Positions 17,115 through 26,572 of a stretch of DNA of 64,000 nt are shown piece by piece (the first letter of the stretch is position 1; each line of letters begins with the position of its first letter). Source of the stretch: Actinomycetota bacterium (GTDB lineage Bacteria; Actinomycetota; Acidimicrobiia; Spongiisociales; UBA4744); the NCBI GenBank assembly GCA_013152275.1, contig JAADGS010000027.1, positions 134,336 through 198,335 of the forward strand, read 5' to 3'. The notes under the pieces are model-generated. The model was not told where the DNA came from, made no database searches, and saw only the letters and a program-made list of their open reading frames with translations. The position numbers and the translations under genes were made by a program.

Positions 17115-18359
17115 ATGGTCATGACATTCGCAATCGCCCCGTTCCCGATCGAAGCGGAACTCGGGAAGTGGCTCGCCTACGGGCTGTATCTGATCATCGG
17201 CGTTCTCTTCGGTGCCGCGTTGGAACAGGCGGGGTTCGCCTACTCGCCAAACCTTGCGGCACAGTTCTACCTGAAGGACATGCGCGTCTTGAAAGTGATG
17301 TTCACGGCAATCATCACCGCCATGACCCTCATCTTCTTCTCATCCGGGATTGGCATCCTCGACTACACGAAGGTGTTCGTGGATCCGACCTACCTGTGGC
17401 CCGGGATCGTGGGCGGCATCATCATGGGTGTCGGGTTCACGATCGGTGGCTTCTGCCCGGGCACGTCGGCGACTGCGGCGGCGACCGGCAGCGTTGACGG
17501 GATGTTCTATCTCGGCGGGATCATGACCGGAATCTTCGCGTTCGGCGAGACGGTCGATTCCTTCCAGAAGTTCTGGTTCGGTTGGGACATGGGGCGCTTC
17601 ACGATCCCCGAGTGGCTTGGAATCTCCACTGGTGCCGCAGTCCTCCTGGTCATCGTCCTTGCTCTCGTGTTCTTCTGGGCGGCGGAGACCTTCGAGAAGC
17701 GTTTCGGCGGGATCGACCCGAAGAGCCGGCCGAAGGCCCGTTTCGTGGGCGCCGGCGTATTCGTACTTGCTGCGTTGGTGGTCATCCTCATCGGCCAGCC
17801 CGGCTGGGAGCAGCGATGGGAGCGCATGGCGGAAGAACAGAACCAGGTGCTGGCGAACCGGGAAGTGCAGATCCATCCGGGGGAGCTTCTCGGACTGATG
17901 AACAACGACAAGGTGAAACTCGTGATGCTCGATGTGCGTCCAGAGTCGGAATACAACCTGTTTCATCTTGCCTGGTCGCACCACGTCGATCCGGATCCCG
18001 CCGCGGTCGATGCCTTGGCACCCGAGTTGAATGCCAACCCGGCCAAGACCGCCGTGGTGCTGATGAGCGATGACGAGACCGCTGCAACCGAGGCGTGGAA
18101 GGTGCTCGTCGCCGAGGAGGTGCCGAATGTGTACATCCTCGAAGGCGGCATCAACGAGTGGCTGGAGACGTTCGGTGGACGAGAAGTGGAACAGGTAACG
18201 CATGTCGTGGGTGACGATCAGCTCCGTTTTGTCTTCGCGTCTGCGCTTGGTGACGCATACTCGGCGGCAAGTCCGGATCCCGAAGAGTACGAGCTGGAGT
18301 TCACGCCCAAGGTGGAGTTGGCAGCCAAGGCCGGCCCATCCGCCGGCGGCTGTGGCTGA
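17115..18359 (+). CDS. YeeE/YedE transporter half with C-terminal rhodanese-like domain
   Basis: A 414-residue protein. Residues 1-235 hold about seven membrane helices with the second YeeE cysteine motif, GGFCPGTSATAAATG. Residues 250-360 form a rhodanese-like domain (VKLVMLDVRPESEYNLFHL, VPNVYILEGGINEWL). The loop that should hold the catalytic cysteine reads VVLMSDDETA, so this domain cannot form the usual persulfide. The chain ends AGPSAGGCG, a terminal cysteine that might serve instead, which is speculative. It is the last gene of the octaheme cytochrome operon. Confidence 0.85.
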   Translation: MVMTFAIAPFPIEAELGKWLAYGLYLIIGVLFGAALEQAGFAYSPNLAAQFYLKDMRVLKVMFTAIITAMTLIFFSSGIGILDYTKVFVDPTYLWPGIVGGIIMGVGFTIGGFCPGTSATAAATGSVDGMFYLGGIMTGIFAFGETVDSFQKFWFGWDMGRFTIPEWLGISTGAAVLLVIVLALVFFWAAETFEKRFGGIDPKSRPKARFVGAGVFVLAALVVILIGQPGWEQRWERMAEEQNQVLANREVQIHPGELLGLMNNDKVKLVMLDVRPESEYNLFHLAWSHHVDPDPAAVDALAPELNANPAKTAVVLMSDDETAATEAWKVLVAEEVPNVYILEGGINEWLETFGGREVEQVTHVVGDDQLRFVFASALGDAYSAASPDPEEYELEFTPKVELAAKAGPSAGGCG

Positions 18360-18445
18360 CGTTCCCCCGTATCCTCAATCGTCGGTGCTGCCGTGAACGA
18401 AGGGAGAAGCCCCTGAAGGCGGACGGCCGATCGGTAGCGACTACA

Positions 18446-19120
18446 TTGGCGGCCGTGGAGAGCGCATTTCCTTTCCCCGAGGCGAATAGGCCGCTGGTGA
18501 TCGGTATTGCGGGCGGCTCCGGATCGGGCAAGACGACGATCGCCTCCGCCGTGGTGGCGGACGTGGGGGTCGGGGAGGTCGCCGTCCTCGAGCACGACTC
18601 GTACTACCGGCACTTCGAAGGTCTCAGCTTCGAGGAGCGATCCAGAATCAACTACGACCACCCCGGTTCGCTCGAGACCGAACTGCTGGTCCGGCATCTC
18701 GAGATGTTGCTCGACGGTCATCCCATCGAGAAGCCCGTCTATGACTTCACGACACATTTGCGATCCCCCGAGACGGTCACCGTGAAACCGGCGCCGGTGA
18801 TCGTCGTGGACGGCATCCTGGTTCTCGCCGATGCTCAGCTGCGCGCCCTGCTGGATCTCAAGGTGTTCGTCGACACCGACCCGGATCTGAGGGTGCTGCG
18901 ACGCCTGCAGCGAGACATCGAAGAACGTGGCAGGACGATGCGCTCGGTGATCGAGCAGTACCTGGCCACGGTGCGACCGATGCATCTGCAGTTCGTCGAG
19001 CCGTCGAAGGTCCATGCGGACCTGATCATCCCGGAGGGATACAACCGTGGCGCCGTCGCCGCCGTCCTGGGGCTGGTTCGCCAACGCCTCGAAGGTGGCC
19101 CCGACGTCGGGTCCGTATAA
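18446..19120 (+). CDS. udk: Uridine kinase
   Basis: A 224-residue P-loop kinase: Walker A GIAGGSGSGKTT (about residues 22-33), the substrate segment EHDSYYR, YDHPGSLET, and YDFTTHLR, all typical of uridine/cytidine kinase, the pyrimidine salvage enzyme that makes UMP and CMP. Start codons TTG 18446 and GTG 18455 are both possible; no strong ribosome-binding site decides. It stands before proC on the same strand, eight bases away. Confidence 0.88.
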   Translation: MAAVESAFPFPEANRPLVIGIAGGSGSGKTTIASAVVADVGVGEVAVLEHDSYYRHFEGLSFEERSRINYDHPGSLETELLVRHLEMLLDGHPIEKPVYDFTTHLRSPETVTVKPAPVIVVDGILVLADAQLRALLDLKVFVDTDPDLRVLRRLQRDIEERGRTMRSVIEQYLATVRPMHLQFVEPSKVHADLIIPEGYNRGAVAAVLGLVRQRLEGGPDVGSV

Positions 19121-19128
19121 TCGCTCGG

Positions 19129-19953
19129 ATGACACATCCAACAGTCGGAGTACTCGGTGTCGGCGCAATGGGCGAGGCACTCGTCGTCGGTCTTCTGAAT
19201 GCCTCCTGGGAGCCGAGTGAACTGTCGCTCGGCGTGCGACGGGAAGAACAACGTGAGGAGCTGGCCGACCGGTACGGGTGTCCAACCAGCCTCGACCCGG
19301 TCACCGTGGTCGCCGGCCGCGACGTGGTCGTCGTCGCGGTGAAGCCCCGTTCGGTCCCACGGCTGCTCTCGGCAATTGCCGGTGTGGTCACGGCGGAACA
19401 GACCGTGGTGTCCCTCGCCGCCGGTGTCGCGACGAGTCTCTATGAGGATGCGCTTGGTGACGTACCTGTCGTGCGGGCGATGCCGAACACTCCGGCGCTC
19501 GTCGACGAGGGCATCACCGGGATTGCTCCAGGCCGCTTTGCGGGCGAGCGTTCGATGCGCCATGCGGATATCGTGCTTCAGGCGGTTGGTGGCGTGATCC
19601 AGATGGAGGAGCACCACCTGGATGCCGTCACCGCGGTGTCCGGTACGGGTCCCGCCTACGCGTTCCTTCTTGCCGAGGCGCTCACGGAAGCGGCCGTCAG
19701 AGAGGGCCTCTCCCGAAGTGTGGCCCAGCGCCTCGTCAATCAGACCATCAAGGGTGCCGGCGCACTCCTCGTCGAGACGGGCAAGGGACCGTTTGAGCTT
19801 CGTGCACAGGTCACATCACCCGGTGGCACGACCGCCGCTGCGATGCACGTCCTGGAAGGACGAGGTTTTCGGGCGTTGGTCGAGGACGCGGTCGCGGCTG
19901 CGGCGAATCGCTCACGAGAGCTGGGTGAGGCGGCTCGTCGAGAGGAGAGATGA
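19129..19953 (+). CDS. proC: Pyrroline-5-carboxylate reductase
   Basis: A 274-residue enzyme with an N-terminal dinucleotide fold (GVLGVGAMGEAL), the MPNTPALVDEGITGI signature and the C-terminal dimer domain (VTAVSGTGPAYAFLLAEAL, VTSPGGTTAAAMHVLE). It reduces pyrroline-5-carboxylate to proline with NAD(P)H in the cytosol. Four bases separate it from a proline dehydrogenase gene, so synthesis and breakdown of proline are encoded together. Confidence 0.95.
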   Translation: MTHPTVGVLGVGAMGEALVVGLLNASWEPSELSLGVRREEQREELADRYGCPTSLDPVTVVAGRDVVVVAVKPRSVPRLLSAIAGVVTAEQTVVSLAAGVATSLYEDALGDVPVVRAMPNTPALVDEGITGIAPGRFAGERSMRHADIVLQAVGGVIQMEEHHLDAVTAVSGTGPAYAFLLAEALTEAAVREGLSRSVAQRLVNQTIKGAGALLVETGKGPFELRAQVTSPGGTTAAAMHVLEGRGFRALVEDAVAAAANRSRELGEAARREER

Positions 19954-19956
19954 GGG

Positions 19957-20871
19957 GTGTCGACACTCTTTCGCAAGGCCTTGCTGGCGGTGACCGAACG
20001 GAGTGCGGTTCGGGCGACGTTTACGAGGTTTCCGGCCGGGCGGGCCATGGCCAAGAGATTCGTCGCCGGTGAAAGCCTTGACGATGCGGTGGCTGTGGCC
20101 CGTCGGCTCAACGAGTCCGGTGCCATGGTGTCGCTCGACCATCTCGGTGAGGACGTGCACGACGCGGCATCGGCCAAGGCGGCGAAAGAGGACTACCTCG
20201 CCATACTCGACAGAATCGCGTCCGAGGGTCTCGACGCCAACATCTCCATCAAGTTGACGCAGCTCGGTATGGCCTTCGACGAGGAACAGGCGCGGGTGGC
20301 GCTCGAGGAGCTTGCCACCGAAGCGGCCGAGGTCGGTACGTCGGTGACGGTCGACATGGAGGAGTCCACCTGGACCGGGATCACGATCGATCTCTATGAG
20401 AAGGTCCAGCGTGCTCACGGGAACCTGGGCATCGCCGTGCAGGCCTATCTGCATCGCACTGCGGATGACCTCGAGCGGCTGATCCCACTCGGAGGGCATA
20501 TCAGATTGTGTAAAGGCGCCTATGCCGAACCCGCCGACATCGCCTACCAGTCCAAAGGGGAGGTCGACGAGTCGTACGAGCGGCTGCTGGAGACGCTGAT
20601 GGCCGCCAAGGAAACCAAGCCCGCGGTGGCGACCCACGACGAACGTTTGATCGAACGCACGTATGTGCTGGCCGCGTCGAGGGAAGAGCCGTTCGAGTTC
20701 CAGATGCTCTACGGGATCAGAGAGAACCTGCAGCAGGAGATCGTGGCCAAGGGGTACCCGCTGCGGGTGTACGTGCCGTACGGTTCCCAGTGGTATCCCT
20801 ACCTGACCCGGCGGCTCGCGGAGCGCCCGGCCAACCTCTGGTTCTTCGCGAGGGCCCTGATCGGGCGGTAA
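19957..20871 (+). CDS. Proline dehydrogenase (monofunctional)
   Basis: A 304-residue FAD enzyme of the PRODH barrel. Visible are SIKLTQLGMAFD, VDMEESTWTGIT, the substrate segment RLCKGAYAEP, ATHDERLIE, and near the end YVPYGSQWYPYLTRRLAERPAN, whose paired arginines bind the proline carboxylate. It oxidises proline to pyrroline-5-carboxylate and passes electrons to quinone at the membrane face. It lacks the dehydrogenase half found in PutA. The start is GTG 19957. Confidence 0.93.
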   Translation: MSTLFRKALLAVTERSAVRATFTRFPAGRAMAKRFVAGESLDDAVAVARRLNESGAMVSLDHLGEDVHDAASAKAAKEDYLAILDRIASEGLDANISIKLTQLGMAFDEEQARVALEELATEAAEVGTSVTVDMEESTWTGITIDLYEKVQRAHGNLGIAVQAYLHRTADDLERLIPLGGHIRLCKGAYAEPADIAYQSKGEVDESYERLLETLMAAKETKPAVATHDERLIERTYVLAASREEPFEFQMLYGIRENLQQEIVAKGYPLRVYVPYGSQWYPYLTRRLAERPANLWFFARALIGR

Positions 20872-20877
20872 CTCACT

Positions 20878-20926
20878 GAACCCAGGGCTCGTAGGGGTCG
20901 TGGCGACCCCCCTGAGCCCTGGGTTC
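20878..20926. terminator. Nested bidirectional terminator
   Basis: GAACCCAGGGCTC (20878-20890) pairs perfectly with GAGCCCTGGGTTC (20914-20926), enclosing an inner GGGGTCG/CGACCCC hairpin. It lies between the convergent proline dehydrogenase and polyferredoxin genes and can fold from either transcript. Confidence 0.75.
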
Positions 20927-20934
20927 GCAGGGGG

Positions 20935-22047
20935 TCAGTCGTCGAGTCTGCCGAGGAGGTCCTCGACCAGGCCCGCCTCGTCGTGAAGTGGACCGACGGC
21001 TCCGGCACCATGACGGCACCAGGTGCACAGTGTCCGTCCGTCGGCGCCGACCTTGGCTGCCGTGGGCGTGTTGCAGCTTTCGCAGGCGGTCAGGGGTCCG
21101 GCCGCCAGTGTTCTGGCGTTGAGCAACCCCTCGATCCGGTCGCCGAAGCTCACTGCCGATTCCGGACAGGCAACGGCACAGATCCCACAGTCGAGACATG
21201 CCGCCGGCCGAAACGAGATGGCGAACGTCGCATCTTTCGTCGACATCGTCAGCGCATCGGTGGGACAGAACTGCACGCACGCCCGACACGCGGTGCACGC
21301 ATCCGGATCGATGCGAACATCGGCAAAGGGAATTCGTGTCGTGCCCATCTCATCGATCGTGGGAAGGTGGGCGAGCAGCCGGACGCGCGATGTCGGAAGG
21401 CTGCCGCCGGGATCCCGATCGGTCAGTTCGGCAGCGCGATCCCGGACCAGGCCGAACAGCGCCCGCCGGGTGAAGTGCGGGTGGGCCCCGTCGATGACCT
21501 CGCGGACGGCGGCTGTTTCCGTCGCGTCCGAGGCGACGCGGATGGCCTGAGGGTTTCCGAGGAGGGCATTCACCGAATCGACCGCTGTGGCGATGACCGT
21601 GTGCGCCGAGCCGATGGGGCACTCTTCGCAGAGGGTGTCGTCCAGCACGATCGGTCGGTTCCCTTGGTCGGACAGTTCCAGGAGGTCGCCTATGTCGAGG
21701 CTTCCCAGGCATCGGGGGTGGGTGACGACGATGGCCGTCGGAAGTGGAGCTTTCCGCGGGTTGGTGCGGCGAACGCACACGACGCCGAGTTCGTCGGGTG
21801 CGTGCTGCGAGACCGACCGGAGGAGTGTCCGTTCGGTGTGGTCTCCCTCGCCGAACACGTCGGTTGGGCATACCGCGATGCAGACGCCACAGGCAACGCA
21901 TGTTTCGGTGTCGAGGATCGGTGCAGGATGCTCCAAGCTGATCGCATCGACCGGACAAGCATTCGCGCACAGTCGGCAACCCGCGCGCCGATGGATGAGG
22001 TTGAGGCATCGGTCGAGGTCTGCCGATGGGACGTGTTGGCCGATCAC
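20935..22047 (-). CDS. Polyferredoxin-like 4Fe-4S protein at the end of the ttr-like operon
   Basis: A 370-residue soluble protein. Two N-terminal 4Fe-4S motifs (CRLCANACP, CVACGVCIAVCP) precede a roughly 150-residue middle domain with CEECPIG. Two more ferredoxin motifs (CTACRACVQFCP, CLDCGICAVACP) and a C-terminal CESCN...CTWC zinc-ribbon-like pair follow. I choose GTG 22047 because GGAGG lies six bases before it; the longer reading upstream crosses a strong hairpin and is not coding. It follows the ttrA-like gene and could supply low-potential electrons or help assemble the Mo enzyme. I do not recognise a named family for the full chain. Confidence 0.75.
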   Translation of the reverse strand: MIGQHVPSADLDRCLNLIHRRAGCRLCANACPVDAISLEHPAPILDTETCVACGVCIAVCPTDVFGEGDHTERTLLRSVSQHAPDELGVVCVRRTNPRKAPLPTAIVVTHPRCLGSLDIGDLLELSDQGNRPIVLDDTLCEECPIGSAHTVIATAVDSVNALLGNPQAIRVASDATETAAVREVIDGAHPHFTRRALFGLVRDRAAELTDRDPGGSLPTSRVRLLAHLPTIDEMGTTRIPFADVRIDPDACTACRACVQFCPTDALTMSTKDATFAISFRPAACLDCGICAVACPESAVSFGDRIEGLLNARTLAAGPLTACESCNTPTAAKVGADGRTLCTWCRHGAGAVGPLHDEAGLVEDLLGRLDD

Positions 22048-22056
22048 CCGTGGCCT

Positions 22057-22100
22057 CCAGACGCAATCATGGGTCCGATCGGACCCATGATCGCGTCTGG
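22057..22100 (-). terminator. 20-bp hairpin between reductase and polyferredoxin genes
   Basis: Arms 22057-22076 and 22081-22100 pair with a single mismatch around a GATC loop (core GGGTCC-GATC-GGACCC). It lies 65 bases after the reductase stop and directly before the ribosome-binding site of the polyferredoxin. It should attenuate transcription or protect the upstream mRNA end, lowering polyferredoxin output relative to the reductase. Confidence 0.65.
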
Positions 22101-22165
22101 GAGGAATACTGCAACGTGGGGCAGGCGAATCACCGATCGTCGCGGTGGCGCCGCTCGCCGGACTC

Positions 22166-25100
22166 CTACACCTTCTCGACCCTGACTTTCGTGTCGTAGA
22201 AGCTGGCGCTCCCACCGATCGGGTCGGTGAGACAGACGTCGCCGACCACCGGGTCGATTCGCATCGCCGGGTTCGGTACCGTGCCGGACGCCCGGGCCGG
22301 TTCGCCCTTGATCGTTTGACCGTCGATGACGATGTCGTTCGAGCCATACGCCCAGTGGCCCCGCCACGAGAGTGCCACGGTGCCCGGACGCATCCCCTCC
22401 ATCACATCCACTTCGGCTTCGACCGCGTAGGTGCGGCCATCACCGAGATCGAAGGTCCCGGTCGGAAGGCTCGCCGACACGATGCGGGCACGCTCACCCG
22501 ACTTGATGCCTCGCGCAACCGCGTCCCTCGTGTTCATCTGGATGTGGTTCCTGGGCGACAGTGCCTTCTGGAGCCAGGCGGATCCTCGGCTGCGGCTCTG
22601 ACCCTCCCAGATCTCCTTGAAGGTGATGAGGCTCAAATCGAACGCTCCGTCGTCGATCTCGTTGCCGGCCGCATCCTTGACCGGTTGCCACTTCGGTAGA
22701 CCATCGAACCGTTCACCGGTCATGCTGTCTTTCACCTTGGACACGTTCTCGATGAACAGGTTCCACCGGCCCTTCCATTGGTGGGCGAGCCACTCGTTGT
22801 CCTTGTACAGCTTGTCGCTCGCCTCGAATCGCCCGCCCCGGTTGAGTAGGTGGACGACGCTGGGCCACAGTTTCGGCGGTACGGCTCGCATCCACACGTC
22901 CTCGTCGAAGACGGTCTTCGGGAGGTGGCGTCTCGCTTCCCGGAAGATGCGGAACTCCTCACTGTCCGACTCCGGCAGTGTTTCGGAGCCGTCCTCCTTG
23001 TCTCCGAACGCCAGGTTGGCGAAGAACGCCAGGAAGTACTGCTCGGGACGGTCCAACGGGTAGCCGGGTCCGAGTCCATCCTTTCCGAATCCAGCCAGAC
23101 CGAGCTTCTTGCCCACGGCGATCAAGAACGCGTCGAATGAGATCGGCATCCGTTCGCCGTCGATCTCGACGATCTCGGTCAGGGGAGCCATGGTGGGCTG
23201 GCGTATCTTGCTCATCTTCGTCAGGATCGCCGGCGACGTGTGTGGCGTTCCCCAACGTTCCATGTAGGTGAGGTCCGGCACGATGTAGTCCGCGTACATG
23301 GAGGTCTCGCCGACCACGATGTCACACGCGATGAACAGCGGGATCTTGGTGGGATCTCGCAGGAGATCGATCTGTGCCTGTCCCGCCGGTGAGGCGAGGG
23401 CCACGGTTCCCATGTTCGTGAGCACCACTTTCGCCGAGTACGGGTACCCTGCCGCGGCGCTGGGGATGACGTGCTGGTAGACGTCGTTCGTGAACGGGTA
23501 CCAGGGCCGCTTGGCCGGGAACCCTTCGAACAGCGTCGTCTTGTCGTAGGACGCCTGTTGGCGGTTGATGTGGATGCCCCACTTCTTCAGTCCGCCGGGG
23601 GCTGCGGCAACGACACTCTTCGGGAAGGGTGCCCCGGGTTTGGAGCCGTCCTCGTGCCAGTGGCCGCCACCCGCGGTGAGACCGCCGCGATGGTTCACGT
23701 TGCCGATCAGCACATTGAGGGTGATGATCGCCTGACCGTTGTGGTAGCCGTTGGTGTGCTGCACCGGACCCCGATACATGTCGGTGGCGGCGCGCTTTCC
23801 GTGACTCGTGAATTCGTCGGCCAAGCTCACGATGTCCTGCTCACGTATGCCGCAGATATCTGCGTACTCGGCGAGCGTCCTCTCGTTCGCCCGATCCGCC
23901 AGCAGCTGAAACGCCGGCTTGACCACGATGCCGTTGACGGTGAACTCGCCCAGCAAGGCACCGGCCGCTGCCGCGTCGGCGAGCGTCGGACCGCCATCGG
24001 TCATCAGGACACGAGCTCCCGTGACCGGCTCGCCGTTCTCGTCGGTGGGAGGTTCGAGTCCGGCGTCTTCCGCCGTGAGGAACACCATCTCGTCGACCCG
24101 GACCAGATGGGTTGCGTCGGTGTAGGTGACTTCGCCGTTCGCCTTCGCAGCGTCCATGCTCGGTGCAGACAGGTAGGCGGCGTCGTAACGGTCGCTCGCG
24201 ATGATCCAGCGGATCATGCCCAGCGCCAGGGCGCCGTCGGCGCCAGGATTCACCGGAACCCACTTCCAGGCTTTCGTGGCAGTCTTGCTGAGCCGCGGGT
24301 CGACGACGGCGAACTTGAACTTGTTCCTGATCAGTGAGTCGGTGACCTGTTCGGCCATCGGTGTCGGACCGAAGTTCGCCTCGAACGCGCCGGTGCCGAA
24401 GAAGATGACGAACTCGGCCGAGAGGAGATCCGGCTTCAAGTGGTCCTTGCCACCGGTCATCTGCTTGAACGCGATGTGGTGGCTCTGCTCACAGATGGTG
24501 GTATGCAGGTAGTAGTTCACCGAGCCCATACCGTCATACGTGAAGCGTTTGCTCAGCTCCTTGCGGCCGTGTTCGACGCGTCCGCCCAGGAACACGAACT
24601 GGTTGTTCACCGGTCCGAGATCCGGATGGTCGGGATCGATGAGGAGATCGAGATGGGCGGCGTGCTTCTGTTTGAACTCGTCGACCGTCATGTCACCGGC
24701 CACGACGGCGCTCGTGTCTTCGGCAAGCTGCTTGGCCAGCTCAGGATCCCGGAGCTTGTAGACGTCCTGGAGCCCGTCGACCGGACCCTCGCCGAAAAGG
24801 TCTCCACCGGTGACGACCTCGTCGATGAACTGGTTCCATTCGATCACCTGCCACTGGCCTTGGCCTCTCCGACCGACACGCTTGAGGACCTTTCGGATCC
24901 GGTACGGGTCGTAGGCGATCTGGACCGATGATTGTCCTTTCGGGCAGAGCTTCGCATCGTCCTTGGCCGCCTCCGGCAGCGGGGTGTTCTCCCACAATGC
25001 AGGCAGGAGATTCATCGGGCTGTACGGGTTGCCGTCGACCTTCACGAGCACACCGTCTTGAAGCTTCGCCTTGAGGGTGCAGGCCGTGTGACAGCCCAGG

Positions 25101-25324
25101 CAGACCGAGTAGATGAGGTTTTCGGGCTTGTTCAGTGCATAGACGTCGCCGGCGAGTGCCGTGGTGGGCTCCACGATGTTCCCGGTGATTCGTGCGAGCG
25201 CCGGAAGGGAACCGGCCATGGCGATCGATCCACCGACGAGGGCGCTCGTCTTGACGAAATCTCGTCGAGTTACCGAGAACGTGCTGTCGTTTTCCTGGGT
25301 GTCAACGTGGCGTTCATCGGCCAT
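22166..25324 (-). CDS. ttrA: Tetrathionate reductase-like molybdopterin subunit A
   Basis: A 1052-residue Mo-bisPGD oxidoreductase. A twin-arginine signal (SVTRRDFVK, Arg20-21) marks folded export. Cys75, Cys78, Cys82 and Cys127 bind the N-terminal 4Fe-4S cluster, and the cysteine in TTICEQSHH is the probable Mo ligand. Length (about 1020 in Salmonella TtrA) and blocks such as KRVGRRGQGQWQ, GGDLFGEGPVDGL and ALALGMIRWI match TtrA much better than the roughly 850-residue ArrA or ArxA. Expected reaction: tetrathionate plus two electrons to two thiosulfates, facing outward. Reduction of selenate or arsenate by related enzymes means substrate is not certain. The start is ATG 25324, preceded by AAGGAGG. 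Confidence 0.85.
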   Translation of the reverse strand: MADERHVDTQENDSTFSVTRRDFVKTSALVGGSIAMAGSLPALARITGNIVEPTTALAGDVYALNKPENLIYSVCLGCHTACTLKAKLQDGVLVKVDGNPYSPMNLLPALWENTPLPEAAKDDAKLCPKGQSSVQIAYDPYRIRKVLKRVGRRGQGQWQVIEWNQFIDEVVTGGDLFGEGPVDGLQDVYKLRDPELAKQLAEDTSAVVAGDMTVDEFKQKHAAHLDLLIDPDHPDLGPVNNQFVFLGGRVEHGRKELSKRFTYDGMGSVNYYLHTTICEQSHHIAFKQMTGGKDHLKPDLLSAEFVIFFGTGAFEANFGPTPMAEQVTDSLIRNKFKFAVVDPRLSKTATKAWKWVPVNPGADGALALGMIRWIIASDRYDAAYLSAPSMDAAKANGEVTYTDATHLVRVDEMVFLTAEDAGLEPPTDENGEPVTGARVLMTDGGPTLADAAAAGALLGEFTVNGIVVKPAFQLLADRANERTLAEYADICGIREQDIVSLADEFTSHGKRAATDMYRGPVQHTNGYHNGQAIITLNVLIGNVNHRGGLTAGGGHWHEDGSKPGAPFPKSVVAAAPGGLKKWGIHINRQQASYDKTTLFEGFPAKRPWYPFTNDVYQHVIPSAAAGYPYSAKVVLTNMGTVALASPAGQAQIDLLRDPTKIPLFIACDIVVGETSMYADYIVPDLTYMERWGTPHTSPAILTKMSKIRQPTMAPLTEIVEIDGERMPISFDAFLIAVGKKLGLAGFGKDGLGPGYPLDRPEQYFLAFFANLAFGDKEDGSETLPESDSEEFRIFREARRHLPKTVFDEDVWMRAVPPKLWPSVVHLLNRGGRFEASDKLYKDNEWLAHQWKGRWNLFIENVSKVKDSMTGERFDGLPKWQPVKDAAGNEIDDGAFDLSLITFKEIWEGQSRSRGSAWLQKALSPRNHIQMNTRDAVARGIKSGERARIVSASLPTGTFDLGDGRTYAVEAEVDVMEGMRPGTVALSWRGHWAYGSNDIVIDGQTIKGEPARASGTVPNPAMRIDPVVGDVCLTDPIGGSASFYDTKVRVEKV

Positions 25325-26558
25325 GTCGGACGACCTCCTTCTGACGAATGATCGGTAAGAGTTGGTATCCGGTGAGGAACAGGATTCCGGCCAGAGAGAC
25401 CACCCAGACGAAGACGAGCCATTCACCGAGGCTTGGGTAGTAGTTGAACGTCAGGCCGGGACCGGTGAAGGCGTGCTTGAGCCCGGCGAGCTCTTCGACG
25501 TCGAGGCCGGGAAGGACGATGTTCAGCCGCACGGTGAGGAACGTGGATGCGATGAGCGCACCCGCCCATCCGATCGCCGCCTTCGACCGGCCACGGAAGG
25601 TCAGGAGCGCGGCCGGCACGATGACGCCGAGTATGACGTGAACGATCCAGAACGCCCACCAGTACGGTCCGAACATGACGAGGCGGATGCTCTCCGTCAT
25701 CGACGGTACCGCCGATATGAGACCGGTGGAATACTCGGCCCATTCGAGGAGAACGTCGAGCGCCAGAAGCCCAAGGACGATCTGACCGAGGAAGATGACG
25801 GTGTTGCGGTGTGCTCGAGAACCTCGGTCGGGACCCCAAAGGACGGTGAGAAAGGTGAGGAGGGCACCTCCCGACACCAGGGCCCCGACCAGGAACACGA
25901 TCGGTGTGAGGCCTCCGTGCCAGAAGGGTCGTGCACCGACCACACCGAAGAGCGCTCCGACACCTCCGTGGAAGGCGACGGCGAGGGGAACACCGATCGA
26001 TCCGAGGATCTTGAGGATTCTGTGGTCCCTCTCGATGCTTTCGGTCGACTGGTCCCTACGTCCGAACGTCAGGAAGCCACAGAGCTTGCCTCGAAGCCCT
26101 GGATCGTTCGCGCAGGCGGCCAGGTCGGCTCGTATGGCGAACCACAGTTCGACGAGGAGCAGGACGAAATAGCTTGTGTACAGCCACGCCATCCAGCCCA
26201 TCATCGACGTGAAGTGGGTGTGGGTGATCAGGCGGTATGCCCGCAGTGGATGTCCCAGGTCGAACCACACCAGCAGCATCGCTCCGAAGAGTGTGATCAG
26301 GGCGGTGAAGAGTGCCAGTTTGCCGACTCCTTCGAGCCGCTTCACTCGAAACACGTAGACGAGTGTCGACAGCAGGAATGCACCGGCAGACAGACCGATC
26401 AGGTAGATGTAGGCGGCAACCCACAAACCCCACGGTATGTAGCTGCCGTAGTTGGCCATGTGATGGCCTTGGGTGATTCGTAGGACCACGCCGACGGTTC
26501 CTGCGAGGAACCCTGCGCCGGCGAGTGCCCAGGCGATGGTCTTCGATGTTTTGGTCAC
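25314..26558 (-). CDS. ttrC: NrfD/TtrC-like membrane quinol subunit
   Basis: A 414-residue integral membrane protein of the NrfD/PsrC family with about ten helices. GVWVAAY-type segments (IPWGLWVAAYIYLIG), LVWFDLGHPLRA and FGPYWWAFWIVHVILG are characteristic. NrfD proteins bind quinone at the outer face without heme and pass electrons to the Fe-S subunit. GTG 26558 is preferred because AGGAGG lies seven bases before it; GTG 26576 would place the start inside the ttrB-like stop region. It overlaps the ttrA-like start by 11 bases. At 414 residues it is longer than Salmonella TtrC (about 340). Confidence 0.85.
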   Translation of the reverse strand: MTKTSKTIAWALAGAGFLAGTVGVVLRITQGHHMANYGSYIPWGLWVAAYIYLIGLSAGAFLLSTLVYVFRVKRLEGVGKLALFTALITLFGAMLLVWFDLGHPLRAYRLITHTHFTSMMGWMAWLYTSYFVLLLVELWFAIRADLAACANDPGLRGKLCGFLTFGRRDQSTESIERDHRILKILGSIGVPLAVAFHGGVGALFGVVGARPFWHGGLTPIVFLVGALVSGGALLTFLTVLWGPDRGSRAHRNTVIFLGQIVLGLLALDVLLEWAEYSTGLISAVPSMTESIRLVMFGPYWWAFWIVHVILGVIVPAALLTFRGRSKAAIGWAGALIASTFLTVRLNIVLPGLDVEELAGLKHAFTGPGLTFNYYPSLGEWLVFVWVVSLAGILFLTGYQLLPIIRQKEVVRHGR

Positions 26559-26572
26559 AGTCACACCTCCTC

